Origin: Symbiodinium natans
Taxonomy: Eukaryota; Sar; Dinophyceae; Suessiales; Symbiodiniaceae
Direction of reading: 5' to 3'
NCBI GenBank assembly: GCA_905221605.1
Contig: CAJNDS010002701.1
Coordinates: 903,489-967,488, forward strand
DNA length: 64,000 nucleotides
Shown: piece by piece, positions 10,248-21,620 of the stretch
Layout: each line of letters starts with the position of its first letter
Position numbering within the stretch: position 1 is the stretch's first letter
Notes under the pieces: model-generated
What the model was told of the DNA's origin: nothing
What the model saw: only the letters and a program-made list of their open reading frames with translations
Databases searched by the model: none
Made by a program: the position numbers and the translations under genes

Positions 10248-11852
10248 CTATGGCTTGCTGTCGAAATCATTTCCGGCCAAGGTTGGCAGAGCTCCTTGCG
10301 TCGGGGGCTTCGCCTGAGCCTTCGCCCTCAGGTGCTGCCGAAGGTTGAAGAGGCCGGACATCAGGTTGAGCAGGAAGAAGAAGGAGTTGCAAATGATCGT
10401 GATCCAAATCATCGAGGTCACGGCCGACTCGGCTGCGGCAAGCGCCTCGCTCATCCGGGCTTCAGCCTCCGTGGTCAGGGACACGGCAGTCTCGATAGCA
10501 CGGGGCCGCTGTGTGGCCGAGTCCAGTCCGGGCGCCTCGATGATGTTGCACAGGGTGCCATTCGGAAGGCCAAGCGAAGCAGCACACGCCGTTTGGCTCA
10601 CCACCTGGCTTGGGTCTCCATCTAGGGCGGCGAACTGAAAATGCAAGAAGAAACACCACGTGAACCCCTTCTAGTTAACTCACCACAACCCTGCCAAACA
10701 TCATTGCCACACCTGGATCCCCATGGTAGCCGCATCTAGCTGAGCGTGGACCTCGGCCTCGTTGCCGCAGAGCTTCCTTCAGGGCTTCGCGCAACAACCC
10801 ATGTCAGGGTGTGTAGCACAATTATGGGGGCGGAACTCGATTCTGGGGGGATTCGCGGAAGGTTTCCCTGAGGTTCAGGGTTTAGGGTTTAGGGTTTAGG
10901 GTGTTAGCTGCGCACCCGGTGAGGGGGCAGATGGCGGGCTCCAGCTGCTCCGGCACCACCGGAGCCCCAGAGGAGTCGAGCGTCGGCACCAAGCAGTTGC
11001 CTCTTCAGAGAGAGGGGCCATTAGGCCTTATCATCCCCACAATCAACCCAAAAAAGGGCCTTTTAGAAGGGGTTATAGGGCATAGGGCGTTTTTAAGGGG
11101 TTGTAGAGGGTATAAAGGCCCAGCAGTCTCGGGCTTATAATATACCTGGGACCCTCCTTACCTACAGTTTTATGGGATACAGTATACCGTGTTATGCCTA
11201 CCAATCAAGGAATCAAGGGTGTGTGGCCTCTGTAGGACCCACAGAACTGCTCGGACACCTGGTCTGCGCAGGACTCCATGCCCATGACCGAAGCGCATGT
11301 CTGCACCGTCTGGGTCATGCGGCTATAGGTGATGGAGTAGCCTCGCGCCGCCGTGCCTGCTAGAACGTCCTCCACTGCCATGGCTGTCTCCAACTGCATC
11401 ACCATCTCGCCACGGCCCCCGATGGGGTAGACCGCGTCGCCAGCTAAGTGCGCCGTTTCACTCCGCGTGTACGGCGCGCCGACGCCACCGTTCGCCAGGT
11501 CCGTGACGTTGGGAGCCAACGCGACTTCCTCGAAACCAGCAGCCAAGACGGTCATCTTTGCCTGGCCCGGGTTGGTGCAAGCAGTGGTGACCGTCGTGTT
11601 TGCATAGAGCCCGTAAGGGGGAGACCCAGGATGCAAGCCCATACCCTCTGCGAGTGGGGAAGGCATGCTCACGCCCGATAGCCTGATGCCATCAGGCAGC
11701 GGCGTGTCGCACTGGAGAGGCACGTAGAAGGGCGTCCATCGCACTTTCTCCGTGATCGCCCAAATCAGAATTGCGAAGTTGAGTGGAGCGCTGCACAGCC
11801 CGACAATGGCCTTCACTTTGGGTGAGCAGCATCCCTTCTTGCAGCAGCCCAT
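10248..11852 (-). CDS. Two-helix Cys-rich membrane protein (3 exons)
   Basis: Exon 1 is 11852-11239, exon 2 10776-10713, exon 3 10634-10248 (TAG stop), giving about 354 residues. Intron 2 is clear: CAG|GTGTGG to TTTTCAG. Intron 1, GG|GTCCTAC to CTGAAG, keeps the frame and contains a telomeric tract (10870-10905, CCCTAAA in sense). The chosen start gives MGCCKKGCC, a possible acylation site (Gly2 and nearby Cys); an in-frame ATG 26 codons upstream is less likely. A first membrane helix lies near residues 15-32 and a second near 299-321. The loop between them holds several Cys and N-glycosylation motifs and would face outside. The tail is Ala/Pro-rich. Family unknown. An alternative donor, GACCAG|GTGTCC, would drop about 6 residues. 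Confidence 0.7.
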
Positions 11853-12035
11853 GGCTCTGAAGGCAGCTATAGGCGAGGGGCGTTGGTGATTACTGGGGCG
11901 GACTTGAGAGCAGGATGGCTGCCCATGCAAAGTCTAACTCAGAAGCATGGCGCCATGGCTACCAAAGCTGGGGGTCGAGGTTTCTTGCACATGCTTTTGA
12001 GGGAGCTGGACGAACGAAAAGACCTGGAATTTGGG

Positions 12036-12134
12036 ATGTTCCCCCCCTTATACTAACAGTCATTAATCGGGAGTATAATAGCGGGTATCATAATCCCTAT
12101 TAAGGACTGTTAGTAGAAGGGGGAACATCCCCAA
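12036..12134. repeat. Family C MITE-like palindrome
   Basis: Inverted ends GGGATGTTCCCCCCTTATAC and GTAGAAGGGGGAACATCCC, with internal arms ACTAACAGTC/GACTGTTAGT-like. About 99 bp, AT-richer inside, no coding capacity. Copies at 15485, 16608, 33402, 47516 and 48883, plus a stub at 61317. Confidence 0.9.
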
Positions 12135-15060
12135 CATGGCATGCTCCAGCGCTTGGCTCTGAATGCGCCCAAGTGCCAAGCCTGCTGGGCAGGGGGCGCC
12201 TGCGGAGGTGGCGACCTGAAATTCGCAGGGCTCGTGTAGAGGGCCTGGGTTTAGGGTTTAGGGTTTAGGGTTTAGGGTTTAGGGTTAGGGTTTAGGGTTT
12301 AGGGTTTGGGGTTTGGGGTTTGGGGTTTAGGGTTTAAGGTTTAGGGTTTGCTTGTAGGGTCACGCCTGCAGTGCCACCTCCAGAGATCACATCAGAAGCT
12401 GCCAAGACGACCAGCGCTCATCTGATCAAGCTGAGCCTTGTAGTGCTACTTCCTAAACACATTGAGCCCTTTAAACCCTTAAACTGCTGAACCCTTAGAC
12501 CCTCAACCCTAAACCCTAAACCCTAAACCCTAAACCCCAAACCCTAAACCCTAAACCCTAAACCCTAAACCCTAAACCCTAAACCCTAAACCTTAACTGG
12601 GTTCACAACATCCTCGGCGACATCGAGGCCGGGGATGACGTCGAGGGCGCTTGCGACTCACCTCCGTGACCACTTGAAGGCTTCGGGGGCTCAGGGGGCC
12701 CGGGGTGTAGAGGATGCAAGCCTTAAACCCTAAACCCTAGACCCTAAACCCTAAACCCTAAACCCTGAACCCTAAACCCTAAACCCTAAACCCTAGCGCT
12801 AAACCCTACACACCCCCAAAGGCCCCGAGAATGAAGTCTGAGCCGGATTCTGAGATAGAACCCCCCGAGCCCGAAAAGCTGAACTGATCGCCTCTAACTT
12901 CGAGTTCAGGGGCTTGGAGTTTCGGGGTCTGGGGATGGTTCAGGGATTTCCGGGCTTCCACAGGTTCGATGGATCTAGGGCTTAGCAAGAACAGGCCCGA
13001 GTGCGAAGAAGTGCAGCGTGGGTGCAGCCTCGCGTGGGCGCTGGGAAGCTGGGCGGCCTCGAAAAATGGCTTTGGCCGAGGGTTTAGGGTTTAGGGTTTA
13101 GGGTTTAGGGTTTGGTGGTGGATGCTTTCGGTGGTATAGGGTTTACAAGATCGGCTTCGGGCTTTTAGGACACGGGTGAAGCTGTGAGGGGAAGAAGGGC
13201 TGTTGAGGTATTGCGTGAGGGGTGTTCGGGGGTGAGGCAGTATGGAGCAGGCTCTGTGGATTGACATTGTGAAAACACCCTGAACCCTAAACCATCTGGT
13301 TAAAATCGAGGCCGAACTTGCTCACCTTAGGATCCTACGGCTCCTTGCCCGAATCAGGAAAGCGTCGAATCTTTGGATTCCGACTGGTCGTTGGCGGAAT
13401 ACAGCAGTCATCCGAGGAATTACATCCTCACAACTTGAATCCTGCTTCATGCCCTGAACCTTCTAAATTCCCTAAACCCTAAACCCTAAACCCTAAACTT
13501 TTTAAACCCTAAACCCCCTCAAGACCTCAGAGCTGGCGCTACGAAAGTTCGGGCACACCCAGCCTGGTCGGGGGCTGCAAAGTCGACCTGTGAGCCGACA
13601 GGTCACGGGCTTGAATTCATCAAGAGGGCGGTTTTTTTGGGGCCAAAATCCTAAACCCCTAAACCCCTAAACCGACCCTAAAACCTAAACCCTAAACCCT
13701 AAACCCCTAAACCCTGGAAACCCTGAACCCCTAAACCCCTAAACCCCCGACCGCAAACCCTAGACAGACCCTAAGGGTTCAGGTTGTAAGACAAAAAGTA
13801 AAGTGTACAGGACCTTCAGGATCGAGCGCTACCCTGCGTCCTAGGTGGCCCTGTTTGTCAAGTAGACTCGGTCTCGTAGACGTCTGGTAGACTCTGAGAC
13901 TCCCTACACCTGAAATCTCCCCACCTATCAGAAATTAACCCTAAAGGGTTCAGGTTTCAACCCTGAAACTGACCGCCAGCAAAATGGGTTGTGGTCTTGC
14001 TTTACATCCCTGGGGCTCCAGCCCATTGCAGGCGGGCAGGCTTAGTGGCATCGCTCCTGCCCCGTTTGAGGGGGTTATGTTGTGTTTAGGGCCTGGGGTC
14101 CATGAGGTTTGGGGTTGAAGGTTTAGGGCGCAGGGTTGGGGCTTCAGGTTCAGGATTTGAGGTTGTAGAGCCCAGGGTTTGCAAGCCCTTGGCGAGACGT
14201 GCTCTGATGCCTGTTCCCATATACTGAGATGTAGCGCTTCCGACAGCCGCAAGCATCACACCGACCATACGATTGCCTTCTGAAGGTTTCGAGTCAGGGT
14301 TTAGGCTTAGTATTTAGGGTTTAGGGTTTAAGGTTTAGGGTTTACGTTTCAGAATTTTGGCAGAAGGAAACACAAGACGAGCGGAGCGCGAAATGGCGAG
14401 GTATTCCGAAGAAGCAGCCCAAGACACAGGTATGCCTGGTTTTCATGGTGTGTTCACTAGGAAACTGATTTGCTGGAGGGTATAGGGGGCATGGGCACAT
14501 AGGGGGGGTCTTTTCTATGTCCCCGTAGTTCAAGTTTCTTCGATACAGAGGACTCAACAAAAGGGTCTACGGTGCAGGGCCACGACTGCGTGCATGCAAG
14601 TCCCTACCCAGTCCTGGCTGTACGGGCCCATCGGATGAGGACGTCGACCTTCCCCCCCGCAAGATCGTGTGGGGCTTAGAGGGGCTGTAGCGTTCTGGGG
14701 CTTATGTAGGGCCTTAGGCTACTGTTTGCTTAAGCACCCCCCCCCCCCCAAACAAAAAAAAAACTAAATAAACAAAAACAAAACACAAAAAAAAAACAAA
14801 AACTCTGTTACCTTTATCAGGAAGACTATGTTCATTTTTCTGGGGGAGGGTTCTTCAGCAATTCGCAACAGGTACTTTTGAGCCCAGGGCCTTAGAAGTA
14901 AACAACGAACGACGAGAGAAACCACAATCACTACGACGCCCAGCTATTGGAAGCCGCAATGCGTTGATACTCTGAGGGTTTAGGGTTTAGGGTTTTGGGT
15001 TTAGGGTTTTGGGTTTTGGGTTTAGGGTAAAGTTCAGGGATGTTCAGGGTTAATGGCAAA
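12135..15060. other. Telomeric islands and unassigned patches
   Basis: Telomeric blocks at 12245-12350, 12505-12595, 12725-12795, 13080-13110, 13470-13515, 13650-13760 and 14300-14345 separate patches of 100-500 bases. Patches at 12360-12450, 12600-12700, 13000-13080 and 14140-14270 have open frames on one or both strands, but I could not decide strand or splice sites. Confidence 0.5.
14722..14880. repeat. Family H element with C-run
   Basis: It begins CTACTGTTTGCTTAAGCACC followed by a run of 13 C and an A-rich tract, and ends GGGGGAGGGTTCTTCAGCAA. The arms TTTGCTTAAG and TTCTTCAGCAA correspond to the inverted ends of this family (see 52740, 52947, 16866). Confidence 0.7.
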
Positions 15061-15072
15061 GGCGCCCTAAGC

Positions 15073-15251
15073 TGCAGTAGCAGACCGCTGCCTGAGAAGC
15101 ACACGATCTAGCACACGACGAAGAAGAAGCACAGAGAAACTCAACTCCAAAGCGATTCTGCAGAATTCACGTTGCCGCCTCAGCTCCAGTGGGGAGTCGG
15201 AGACGAAGCCCATCTCGGCATCGAACTCGTGCAGCTTGCGACGCCTTTGCA
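15073..15251 (-). CDS. Exon ending on GCTTAGGG, Arg/Leu-rich helix
   Basis: Two nt plus 59 codons. It includes HEFDAEMGFVSDSPLELRRQ followed by a long Leu/Arg-rich segment (ALELSFSVLLLRRVLDRVLL). It runs into GCA|GCTTAGGG, where a lone variant telomeric unit would give a GC donor; without splicing there it meets TAG two codons later. The likely acceptor is TTTTGTGGAG. Function unknown. Confidence 0.5.
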
Positions 15252-15484
15252 CTCCACAAAACTTAAGGTTTAGGGTTTGGGTTTAGGGTTTAGGGTTTAG
15301 GGTTTAGGGTTTGGGGCTTGCGGTTTGGAGTTTAGGGTTTCGGGTTTATGGGAGCTTGAGAGTGTTTCAGGTTGTACGACCTAGTTGCTGAGTACCCTGG
15401 GCCAAACAAAGGTTAACCTTTCAGTTCTGGTAGGCCTCTGTATACTCTAACAGGTTAAAGGTGACCTACACAGCTACTAAGATT

Positions 15485-15583
15485 TGGGATGTCTTCTCTT
15501 ATACTAACAGTCCTCAACAGGGATTGTACTACCCCCTATTACAATCCCTATTGAGGACTGTGAATATGAGGAACATCCCAAAC
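15485..15583. repeat. Family C palindrome
   Basis: TTGGGATGTCTTCTCTTATA at the left end pairs with AATATGAGGAACATCCCAA at the right. Inside, ACTAACAGTCCTCAACAGGG pairs with its complement. Same family as 12036. Confidence 0.85.
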
Positions 15584-15599
15584 TAAGACGATGGTATCA

Positions 15600-16607
15600 A
15601 GGACTCGACGGTTTAGGGCACCTGCTCGGACTCAGCATGCAACTTTGGGAGGCTGTGGGGATCGGAACTTGAACCCTAAACCCGAGGCCCTAAACCCCCT
15701 AAACCCCCTAAACCCCCGAAATCCCCTAAACAACCCCCTAAACCCCCTAAACCCCAAACAACCCCCCTAAACCCTGAACCCTGAACCCTAAGCCCTAAGC
15801 CCTGAGCCCTGAGCTCTCGCCGTCCTGGAACTCCAGAACCCTGCAATACACCCGAGCCCAGACGCCAGAGGGCTCAGTGCTTCCACGATTTGCTGAAAAC
15901 CCCCAAAAAAATAAAGAAAGAAAGACAGAAAGAAAGAAAGACAAACATGCCTACTTCAAGCCTATAAGGAAGTATGTCTTCCTTGTTATTTCTTCTTCTT
16001 GTCTCCTTTTTTTTTTTGGGGGGGGGGGGGGTGCATAGGCTTAGGGCCTAGGGGATGCATGCGGTGAAAGCCCGCAAGCTTGAGCCCAGAGATGCTCAGG
16101 CGCCGGGCCAATCTCCCAGCGAGCGATCGAACTGGCGCTTGGAGACGCGATCCTTGGTAGGGTTTAGGGTTTAGGGTTTATGGGTTATGGGTTTAGGGTT
16201 TAGTTTAGGGTTTACGGCTTAGATTTCGAGATGGAAGGGGGGGGAAATCAGGGCATAAGATCCACACCCCTAAACCCTAAACCCGAAACCCCCAAAAATC
16301 TTTGTAAGGGAGCGGCAGGTTGCATGATGTCCAACTTTCGATGTTTCAGCCAACAAAGAACACGCCCCAATAAATGCTGATGGTGTGTTGCGAACTCCAA
16401 AACCTAAAACTTGCAGGACATAGTTGTATAGCCTCTTCGAGAACTCTTAGAGGGGGGGGCCCACTTAAATTGTGTTGCAATCGTTCTGGGAATCGTGGTG
16501 CTGGGAGGGTCAGCTACATGCCCCTGGTCCTTGCCTGTGGCGTAAGATGCGCATTGCAGCTGGCTTGAAAGTGCAGGAGTTCCAACAGATGATTACTTAG
16601 AGTTTAG
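15600..16607. other. Variant telomeric tract and homopolymers
   Basis: 15670-15790 is a degenerate CCCCCTAAA/CCCTAAA tract. 15890-16035 holds GAAAG microsatellite, palindromic AAGCCTATAAGGAAGTATGT and a T11G13 run. A telomeric tract lies at 16158-16215. No exon is supported. Confidence 0.6.
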
Positions 16608-16707
16608 GTTGGGATGTTCCCCCTTATACCAACAGTCCTTAAGAGGGACTATAATAGGGGGTACCAGAATCCCTATAAAGGACTGTTAGAAGAAGCGGGA
16701 ACATCAC
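16608..16707. repeat. Family C palindrome
   Basis: GGGATGTTCCCCCTTATACC to AGAAGCGGGAACATCACC, about 100 bp, with paired ACAGTCCTTA / TAAAGGACTGTTAG inner arms. Same family as 12036. Confidence 0.85.
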
Positions 16708-16865
16708 CAAAGCTTGGGTTTTATAGGGTGCCACTCCCAAGACCTCCAGCAAAGCACGGCGCTCATCCACTGAGGTGGCTGCCCGCGGGTTTGGTGTCAT
16801 AGGATGGGCCTGAGAGCGACTCCCGCCCCCCCGCCCCCCCTCCCCGCAATGCCATAGCATCCCAA

Positions 16866-16980
16866 ACTACTATTTGCTGAAGAACCCGGCAAATAAGACA
16901 TCTTCTTCCAGGGTCAGGGGAAGATGGGGATTAGGATCTTGCCTTTTTTGTTGGGGTGTTCTTAAGAAAGTAGTAGCAAA
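16866..16980. repeat. Family H palindrome
   Basis: Inverted ends ACTACTATTTGCTGAAGAAC and GTTCTTAAGAAAGTAGTAG, about 115 bp, here without the C-run. Same family as the two copies at 52.7-53.1 kb that appear to act as introns. Confidence 0.8.
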
Positions 16981-17264
16981 CAAGCAAAAGCTGGCTTGCC
17001 CCTGCTGAGGACTGTGCCGGGCCTCGCTGATCGACAGGAACCTGGGAAAACAATGTGGCGCGGTTTAGGGTTTAGAGTTGAGGGCTTAGGGTTCAGGGTT
17101 TAGGGCTTAGGGTTTAGGGTTTGTCCAAAAAACAACAATTCCTCCCCCCCCCCCTTCATAACAAGCACCCCTGAGAATCATTAGAGTTTCAAGCTCCAAG
17201 AAGACCTGACAGCACCCTGTAGGCAAGATGCATTTACAATTTCCAATGCGCACACTCCTGTATA

Positions 17265-17345
17265 CATGAAAAATATATATACATACATACATATATATAT
17301 ATATATACATTTACATATATATATATATATATATGTATACAGGGT
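17265..17345. repeat. TA/TACA microsatellite
   Basis: Alternating TA with TACA variants, almost uninterrupted. Similar tracts lie at 6785-6845, 7200-7220, 38620-38650 and 51268-51343. Non-coding. Confidence 0.9.
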
Positions 17346-17440
17346 ACGTAAATAGCAGACCATGTACAAACTTGCAACACACAACATATCTAAGGCAATG
17401 TGAGACATCACTGCTGCTACAGGAACAGAACAACGTGCTA

Positions 17441-17523
17441 TACGGGGGTTTCCGAAATTGGGGGCACCTTATTGGGGTCCTTTTTCTAAGGGGATCCTAC
17501 TCTTTGGGGATCTATATTCGGGG
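17441..17523. repeat. Family B element joined to telomeric tract
   Basis: CGGGGGTTTCCGAAATTGGG begins the element. Its right part (TATATTCGGGGTCCC) passes directly into six CCCTAAA units (17522-17570), as if the right arm had been replaced by telomeric repeat. Confidence 0.75.
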
Positions 17524-17908
17524 TCCCTAAACCCTAAACCCTAAACCCTAAACCCTAAACCCTAAACCCCCCATATATCCTGTCTCGGCGATCTCTTTGA
17601 CAGGGAGGCCTCAGCAAGGTACCGGCGATACTCCGGGCGAGCCTGTGCTCTTGTGCTCAGCTTTCCCTAACCCTAAATCCTAAACCCTGAACCCTGAACC
17701 CTAAACCCTAAACCCGAAACCCGAAACCCTAAACCCTAACCCCCTTTGTGGGGTGGCTTCAGTGCTCAGGGCGCCTGGATTCCAAGAGCACTGGGATGGT
17801 TTATCTTGTCTTTCAGAGCTCGAACCGAATCTTCAAACTCAAGAGTTTAGGGTTTAAGGTTTAGGATTTAGGGTTTAGGATTTAAGGTTTAGGGCCAAGG
17901 GTGCAGAC

Positions 17909-18007
17909 TTGCTGCAAGGACAATTCTTGTGCCGCCTGCATGCGCCGAATACTACCACCGATGAGGAGGATGGTGAGCGGAGCACACACACCAAGAATGA
18001 AGTATGT
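17909..18007 (-). CDS. Exon with a membrane helix
   Basis: Thirty-three codons, acceptor GAATTCAG, donor CAA|GTCTGC. It begins TYFILGVCAPLTILLIGGS, a good transmembrane segment, then a basic and amphipathic stretch. It starts in phase 0, matching the phase-0 end of the exon at 18450-18512, with a telomeric tract (18020-18055) in the intron between. An acceptor 8 nt upstream (GGGCTCAG) is the alternative. Function unknown. Confidence 0.55.
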
Positions 18008-18449
18008 CTGAATTCCTGAGCCCCCCTAAACCCTAAACCCTAAACCTTAAACCCCAATTAAGCTTTCACAGTCTTGCTGCCCACCGGGGTGGATTCAGTG
18101 GCTTGCGAAGCCCCAAAACTCCAGGGTTTAGGGTTTAGGGTTTAGAGGTACTAAGCTGAGGGTTTCAAACCTTAAACCTCAAGTCCTAAAACCTCAACCC
18201 TCTGCAGCCATCCTGCCTTGCCGATCATGATCTGGCGAGTGCGGGCTGCCTGTAGGGCTGCTCAGTGGCGCGGGCTCAGGGTTTAGAAGCGGATCTTCGT
18301 ATCTTATCAGAGATCCCGAACATTAAGACCCCTAAGCCCTGAAGAATGTGTGTTCGCCCCCCTTCTTTTTAGGACACCCGGTTCTCACTGGGGTTGATAG
18401 CCCCCACCGAAAACAGAATCTAGAAAGACCAGATCGCCCGTAGCTGCAC

Positions 18450-18512
18450 CTCGCGGCGGGCCCACACGGCCTCACAGTCCTCCAAGTCCTGCAACAGCTC
18501 CGGACCAGATCT
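18450..18512 (-). CDS. Short internal exon, acidic helix
   Basis: Twenty-one codons (includes GPELLQDLEDCEAVWARRE) between acceptor GGGTGTAG, a degenerate telomeric unit, and donor GAG|GTGCAG. Both junctions are phase 0. The upstream intron holds TTTAGGG units in sense orientation (18516-18540), so the acceptor appears to come from the telomeric tract itself. Confidence 0.5.
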
Positions 18513-18599
18513 CTACACCCTAAACCCTAAACCCTAAACCACCACAATTTTTCAAGGGCTCAGGCTTAGGGTTATGGAAGAGGGGCAGGGTTTAGGGTT

Positions 18600-19557
18600 T
18601 ACAAGTCGACTTGGTGCCCAGAAACCGTAAACCCGACTTGCGTCCGGGGATTCCGCGTGTGTCAAGGGACTAGAGGAGGGACCCTTATAAGGGCCCTTAG
18701 GGTTTTTTTTTTTTTTTTGGGGGGGGGGGGGGGGGGGTTGTTAGAGGCTACTTAGGTATATGGGGACTATATACGGTACATATAGGGATTATATAGTCCC
18801 TCCTTAACCCCTTGAGTGTGCAAGTCTGCGTGTACACTTTCCCTAAGATCGAAGCCCTGCAAAGCCCCTGAAGGTTTAGGGTTCAGGGTCTAGGGAGTTT
18901 GGCCTGAGGCCCTAAACCCCCGAAAACCCCCAAAAGCCCTAGAAGGCCCAAACCCCAAAGCCCCTAGCCTTAAACCCTAAATCCTAAACCCTAAACCCTT
19001 AGGGTTTACAGCCTACGGACCTCCTCCTGCACTTCATGTTGCTGGACCTCACGACTTGGCATTGGAACCTGGGAGTGGGAAAACTCGGAGATGTGCGCCG
19101 GAGGGCTTGGGTTTCGAAGCTTTTGGGGCTTAGGGTTTAGGAGTATAGGGTTTGGGGCTGAAGGTTTATTATGAGTTTTTGGGTGTAGGGCTTGAAATTT
19201 AGGAGTTTTTCGGGCTTAAGGTTTAGGAGCTTGGGGTTTGGGTTTGAGGAGTTGAGGGTTTATAGCGCTCAGGGATCATAAGCATGCAGAAGCTGTTGAC
19301 AACGGAGAGTTTCTAAAACACAAAATGGCACGAAGCTAGACACCTCCAACTCCTGGCTGGTTCTTAGCAGGGAATGAGGGAATGAGGTACCCTACATAAT
19401 CCCCTTAATGGATATATATAGGGCCCGAATTCCCTCCCCCCCTACAAAGAACCAGGGAAACTCGTCAGAGAGTGCTCTGGCCGCTAAGGTCGGGGCAGCC
19501 TGAGAATTGCGCCTCCGGATTGGGTTCAAAAGGTCACCGTGGTGGAGGCTGCAGATG
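18600..19557. other. Repeat patches, no supported gene
   Basis: Contains a T16G20 homopolymer pair (18700-18740), a short palindromic segment around 18745-18810, telomeric units at 18965-19015 and degenerate TTTAGG-like sequence to 19265. No frame is convincing. Confidence 0.5.
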
Positions 19558-19670
19558 TGGGGGTTTACCAAAATAGGGGTACCTTTTTTGGGGGGTTCCT
19601 ATACAAGAAGGCTTGTACCACTTTGGGACATATTAAGGGTGCCCGCTATTTGGGGAAATACCCATGCAGC
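19558..19670. repeat. Family B element
   Basis: GGGGGTTTACCAAAATAGGG at the left and CGCTATTTGGGGAAATACCC at the right, an imperfect inverted pair; about 113 bp. No coding capacity. Confidence 0.75.
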
Positions 19671-20152
19671 GCTTTGTAGATGTAATTGCTTGGTGCTTGG
19701 GGGGGGGGGGGGTAACTAGGTTCGGGGCTTGAACGGTTTGAAGATGGCACGATGAAGGGAGGGAGGGAGGGGAGGGCAGAGTTCACAGGGGTCACCAAAA
19801 GGGGCTTTAGGGTTTAGGGCGGGCTTGCATTTGTTTTGAATTCAAGCAGCGCAGCTTCTCTGTCCTCTACAAGCTCAGCATATCACCAAGGAAGCCTGCC
19901 CCAACTGCTGGACCCCCAAACCTGAAACCTCTAATCCTAAACCCTCCCTAAATCCTAAATCCTAAACCCTAAACCCTAAACCCTAACCCTAAACCCTAAA
20001 CCCTAAGCCCTAAACCCTAAGCCCTAAGTCCTAAGCCCTAAACCCTAACCCCCGAAATCCTTCAACCCGCCTCGAGTACATCTTCCTGCTGAACGAAGCA
20101 GCCAGGATCAAGAAGCGTCGTGAGCCCAAAAATGCTGCAAGGGGTAGGGAAT

Positions 20153-20258
20153 CTGTCTGGGATGGCCGGGATGGCCCGTAAAACCCTCTGATAAATATTT
20201 CTGAATATGACCCCCTTCAACCCAATAAGGGATAATATAAAATGTCGCAAGGACCTAC
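20153..20258 (-). repeat. Second copy of the family A introner
   Basis: On the minus strand it begins GTAGGTCCTTG and ends CATCCCAGACAG, 106 nt. It is similar over its whole length to the second intron of the transglutaminase-like gene (28239-28349). Shared words include the GTAGG start, CATTTT, CCCTT, TTGGG, AATATTT.TCAGAGGG and GGGCCATCC. The sequence just downstream (TTCCCTACCCCTTGCAGCAT in sense) may be an exon but its frame is not settled. GT and AG sit at the element's own ends. Confidence 0.75.
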
Positions 20259-20710
20259 CTCGGTGTGTTAGGGCTTCTTTTAGGGTTTTCGCCCTATTAA
20301 TACGTAGAGCGTATGGTGCTACAGGGTTTCGCTTGGGCGTGTGGCGGGAACTGGCCCCTTAAGCTTCAGCTGCAGGGCGAGCGGGGTTTAGGGTTTAGGG
20401 TTTGGGGTTTAGGGTTTAGGGTTTGTGGTGCGATTTGCTTGTGTTCTTGTACCCTTCTACTAAAAGGGTTAGTTTAGGGTTTCGCAGGGCCTTCCAGAGG
20501 CTGGGGCGGCTTTTGCTCGGATGCCACTGGCACTCGGCAAGTCATGAATCAAAAACGATCATGCCCTGGGCGGCTGCTTGAAACAACGCAGGGAAAACGC
20601 CCCAGCAGCCCTTCAAAAAGCTTTCAGAGCTCACGCCAGGTGCGCTCACCACCACCATACCCTAAACCCTAAACCCTAAACCCTAAACCCTAAACCCTAA
20701 ACCCGGCAAC

Positions 20711-20832
20711 TCACTGGAATGGGTTGAACACGGTGCCAACAACGATCAGAACCACCAGCACGATCAAGTACTCGTTGCGAAAGCGTGCAGGGGACCCGGC
20801 AGCCTGCTCTTGCTCTTCGAGCTCCTTCGCGG
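20711..20832 (-). CDS. Terminal exon of a membrane protein
   Basis: Two nt plus 39 codons and TGA. After an acidic Glu/Gln segment, EYLIVLVVLIVVGTVFNPF forms a single helix almost at the C-terminus, as in tail-anchored or single-pass proteins. The acceptor is CGAAGCCTAAG. A telomeric tract follows the stop region and another (20855-20921) lies upstream. Upstream exons of this gene could be at 21330 and 24341, but their phases do not join directly, so at least one exon is missing. Confidence 0.55.
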
Positions 20833-20854
20833 CTTAGGCTTCGAAGTGAACCTT

Positions 20855-20921
20855 GGGTTTAGGGTTTAGGGTTTAGGGTTTAGGGTTTAGGGTTTAGGGT
20901 TTAGGGTTTAGGGTTTAGGGC
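20855..20921. repeat. Telomeric array, about 9 units
   Basis: Nine uninterrupted TTTAGGG units on the plus strand (CCCTAAA in the sense of the surrounding minus-strand exons). Confidence 0.95.
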
Positions 20922-21329
20922 TTCGGAGGCTGGGCAACAGAGTCCTCCCGCCCATGCAAACTCTGCATAAGCCATGTGCCCAATAGACCTCGAGATCCGA
21001 CGGCGAGCTCTTCAACACCATGAACCCTAAACCCGAAAGCCCCCTAGACCCCCCGAGCCCTGTTTGAGCCCCAAACCCTAAACCCTAAACCCTAAACCCC
21101 AAACCCTAAAGCCCCGAACTGCCCCGAACCCTAAACCCGAGACGCTGTTGCCCCGGCAAGTCCTACACCCCTGGGCTTATGATCCCGAACCCTCCAAACA
21201 CTCCAGTCCAAATCTTGGAAGCCTGCTGAAGGCTGAACCACCCCCAGAGCCAGAGGGTTTAGGGTTTAGGGTTCAGGGTTTAGGGTTTAGGGTTTAGGGC
21301 TACTGGGGTTTAGCAAAAGAACCCTAAGC

Positions 21330-21377
21330 TCCTGCTGCTCCTCCGGGCTCAGGATCTTCTGCTTCGCTGCCTCATGG
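21330..21377 (-). CDS. Small exon ending on GCTTAGGG
   Basis: One nt, 15 codons and 2 nt (HEAAKQKILSPEEQQ) end at GGA|GCTTAGGG. Without splicing at this variant telomeric unit the frame reads on into repeat-like sequence. The acceptor is CGTCGTAAAG. Helical, charged; function unknown. Confidence 0.45.
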
Positions 21378-21469
21378 CTTTACGACGGGCTTGTAAGGTT
21401 TAGGGTTTAGGGTTGAGGGTTCAGGGTTTAGGGTTTAGGGTTTCGTGTTTAGGGTTTAGGGTTTAGGCT

Positions 21470-21620
21470 GCATAGGGTTTAGGGTTTATAGGGTTTGGCT
21501 TTATAGGGTTTATAGGGTTTATAGAGTTTATAGGGTTTATAGGGTTGATAGGGTTTGTGGGGCTTACGGGGTTTGTAGGGTTTATAGGGCCTATAGGATT
21601 TATAGGGTTTAGGGCGCTAG
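21470..21620. repeat. Variant telomeric array TTTATAGGG
   Basis: About 14 units of a 9-bp variant, TTTATAGGG, with single changes, follow canonical TTTAGGG units at 21395-21468. The minus-strand frame through it encodes only repeated Asn-Pro-Ile, so it is not a gene. Confidence 0.9.
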
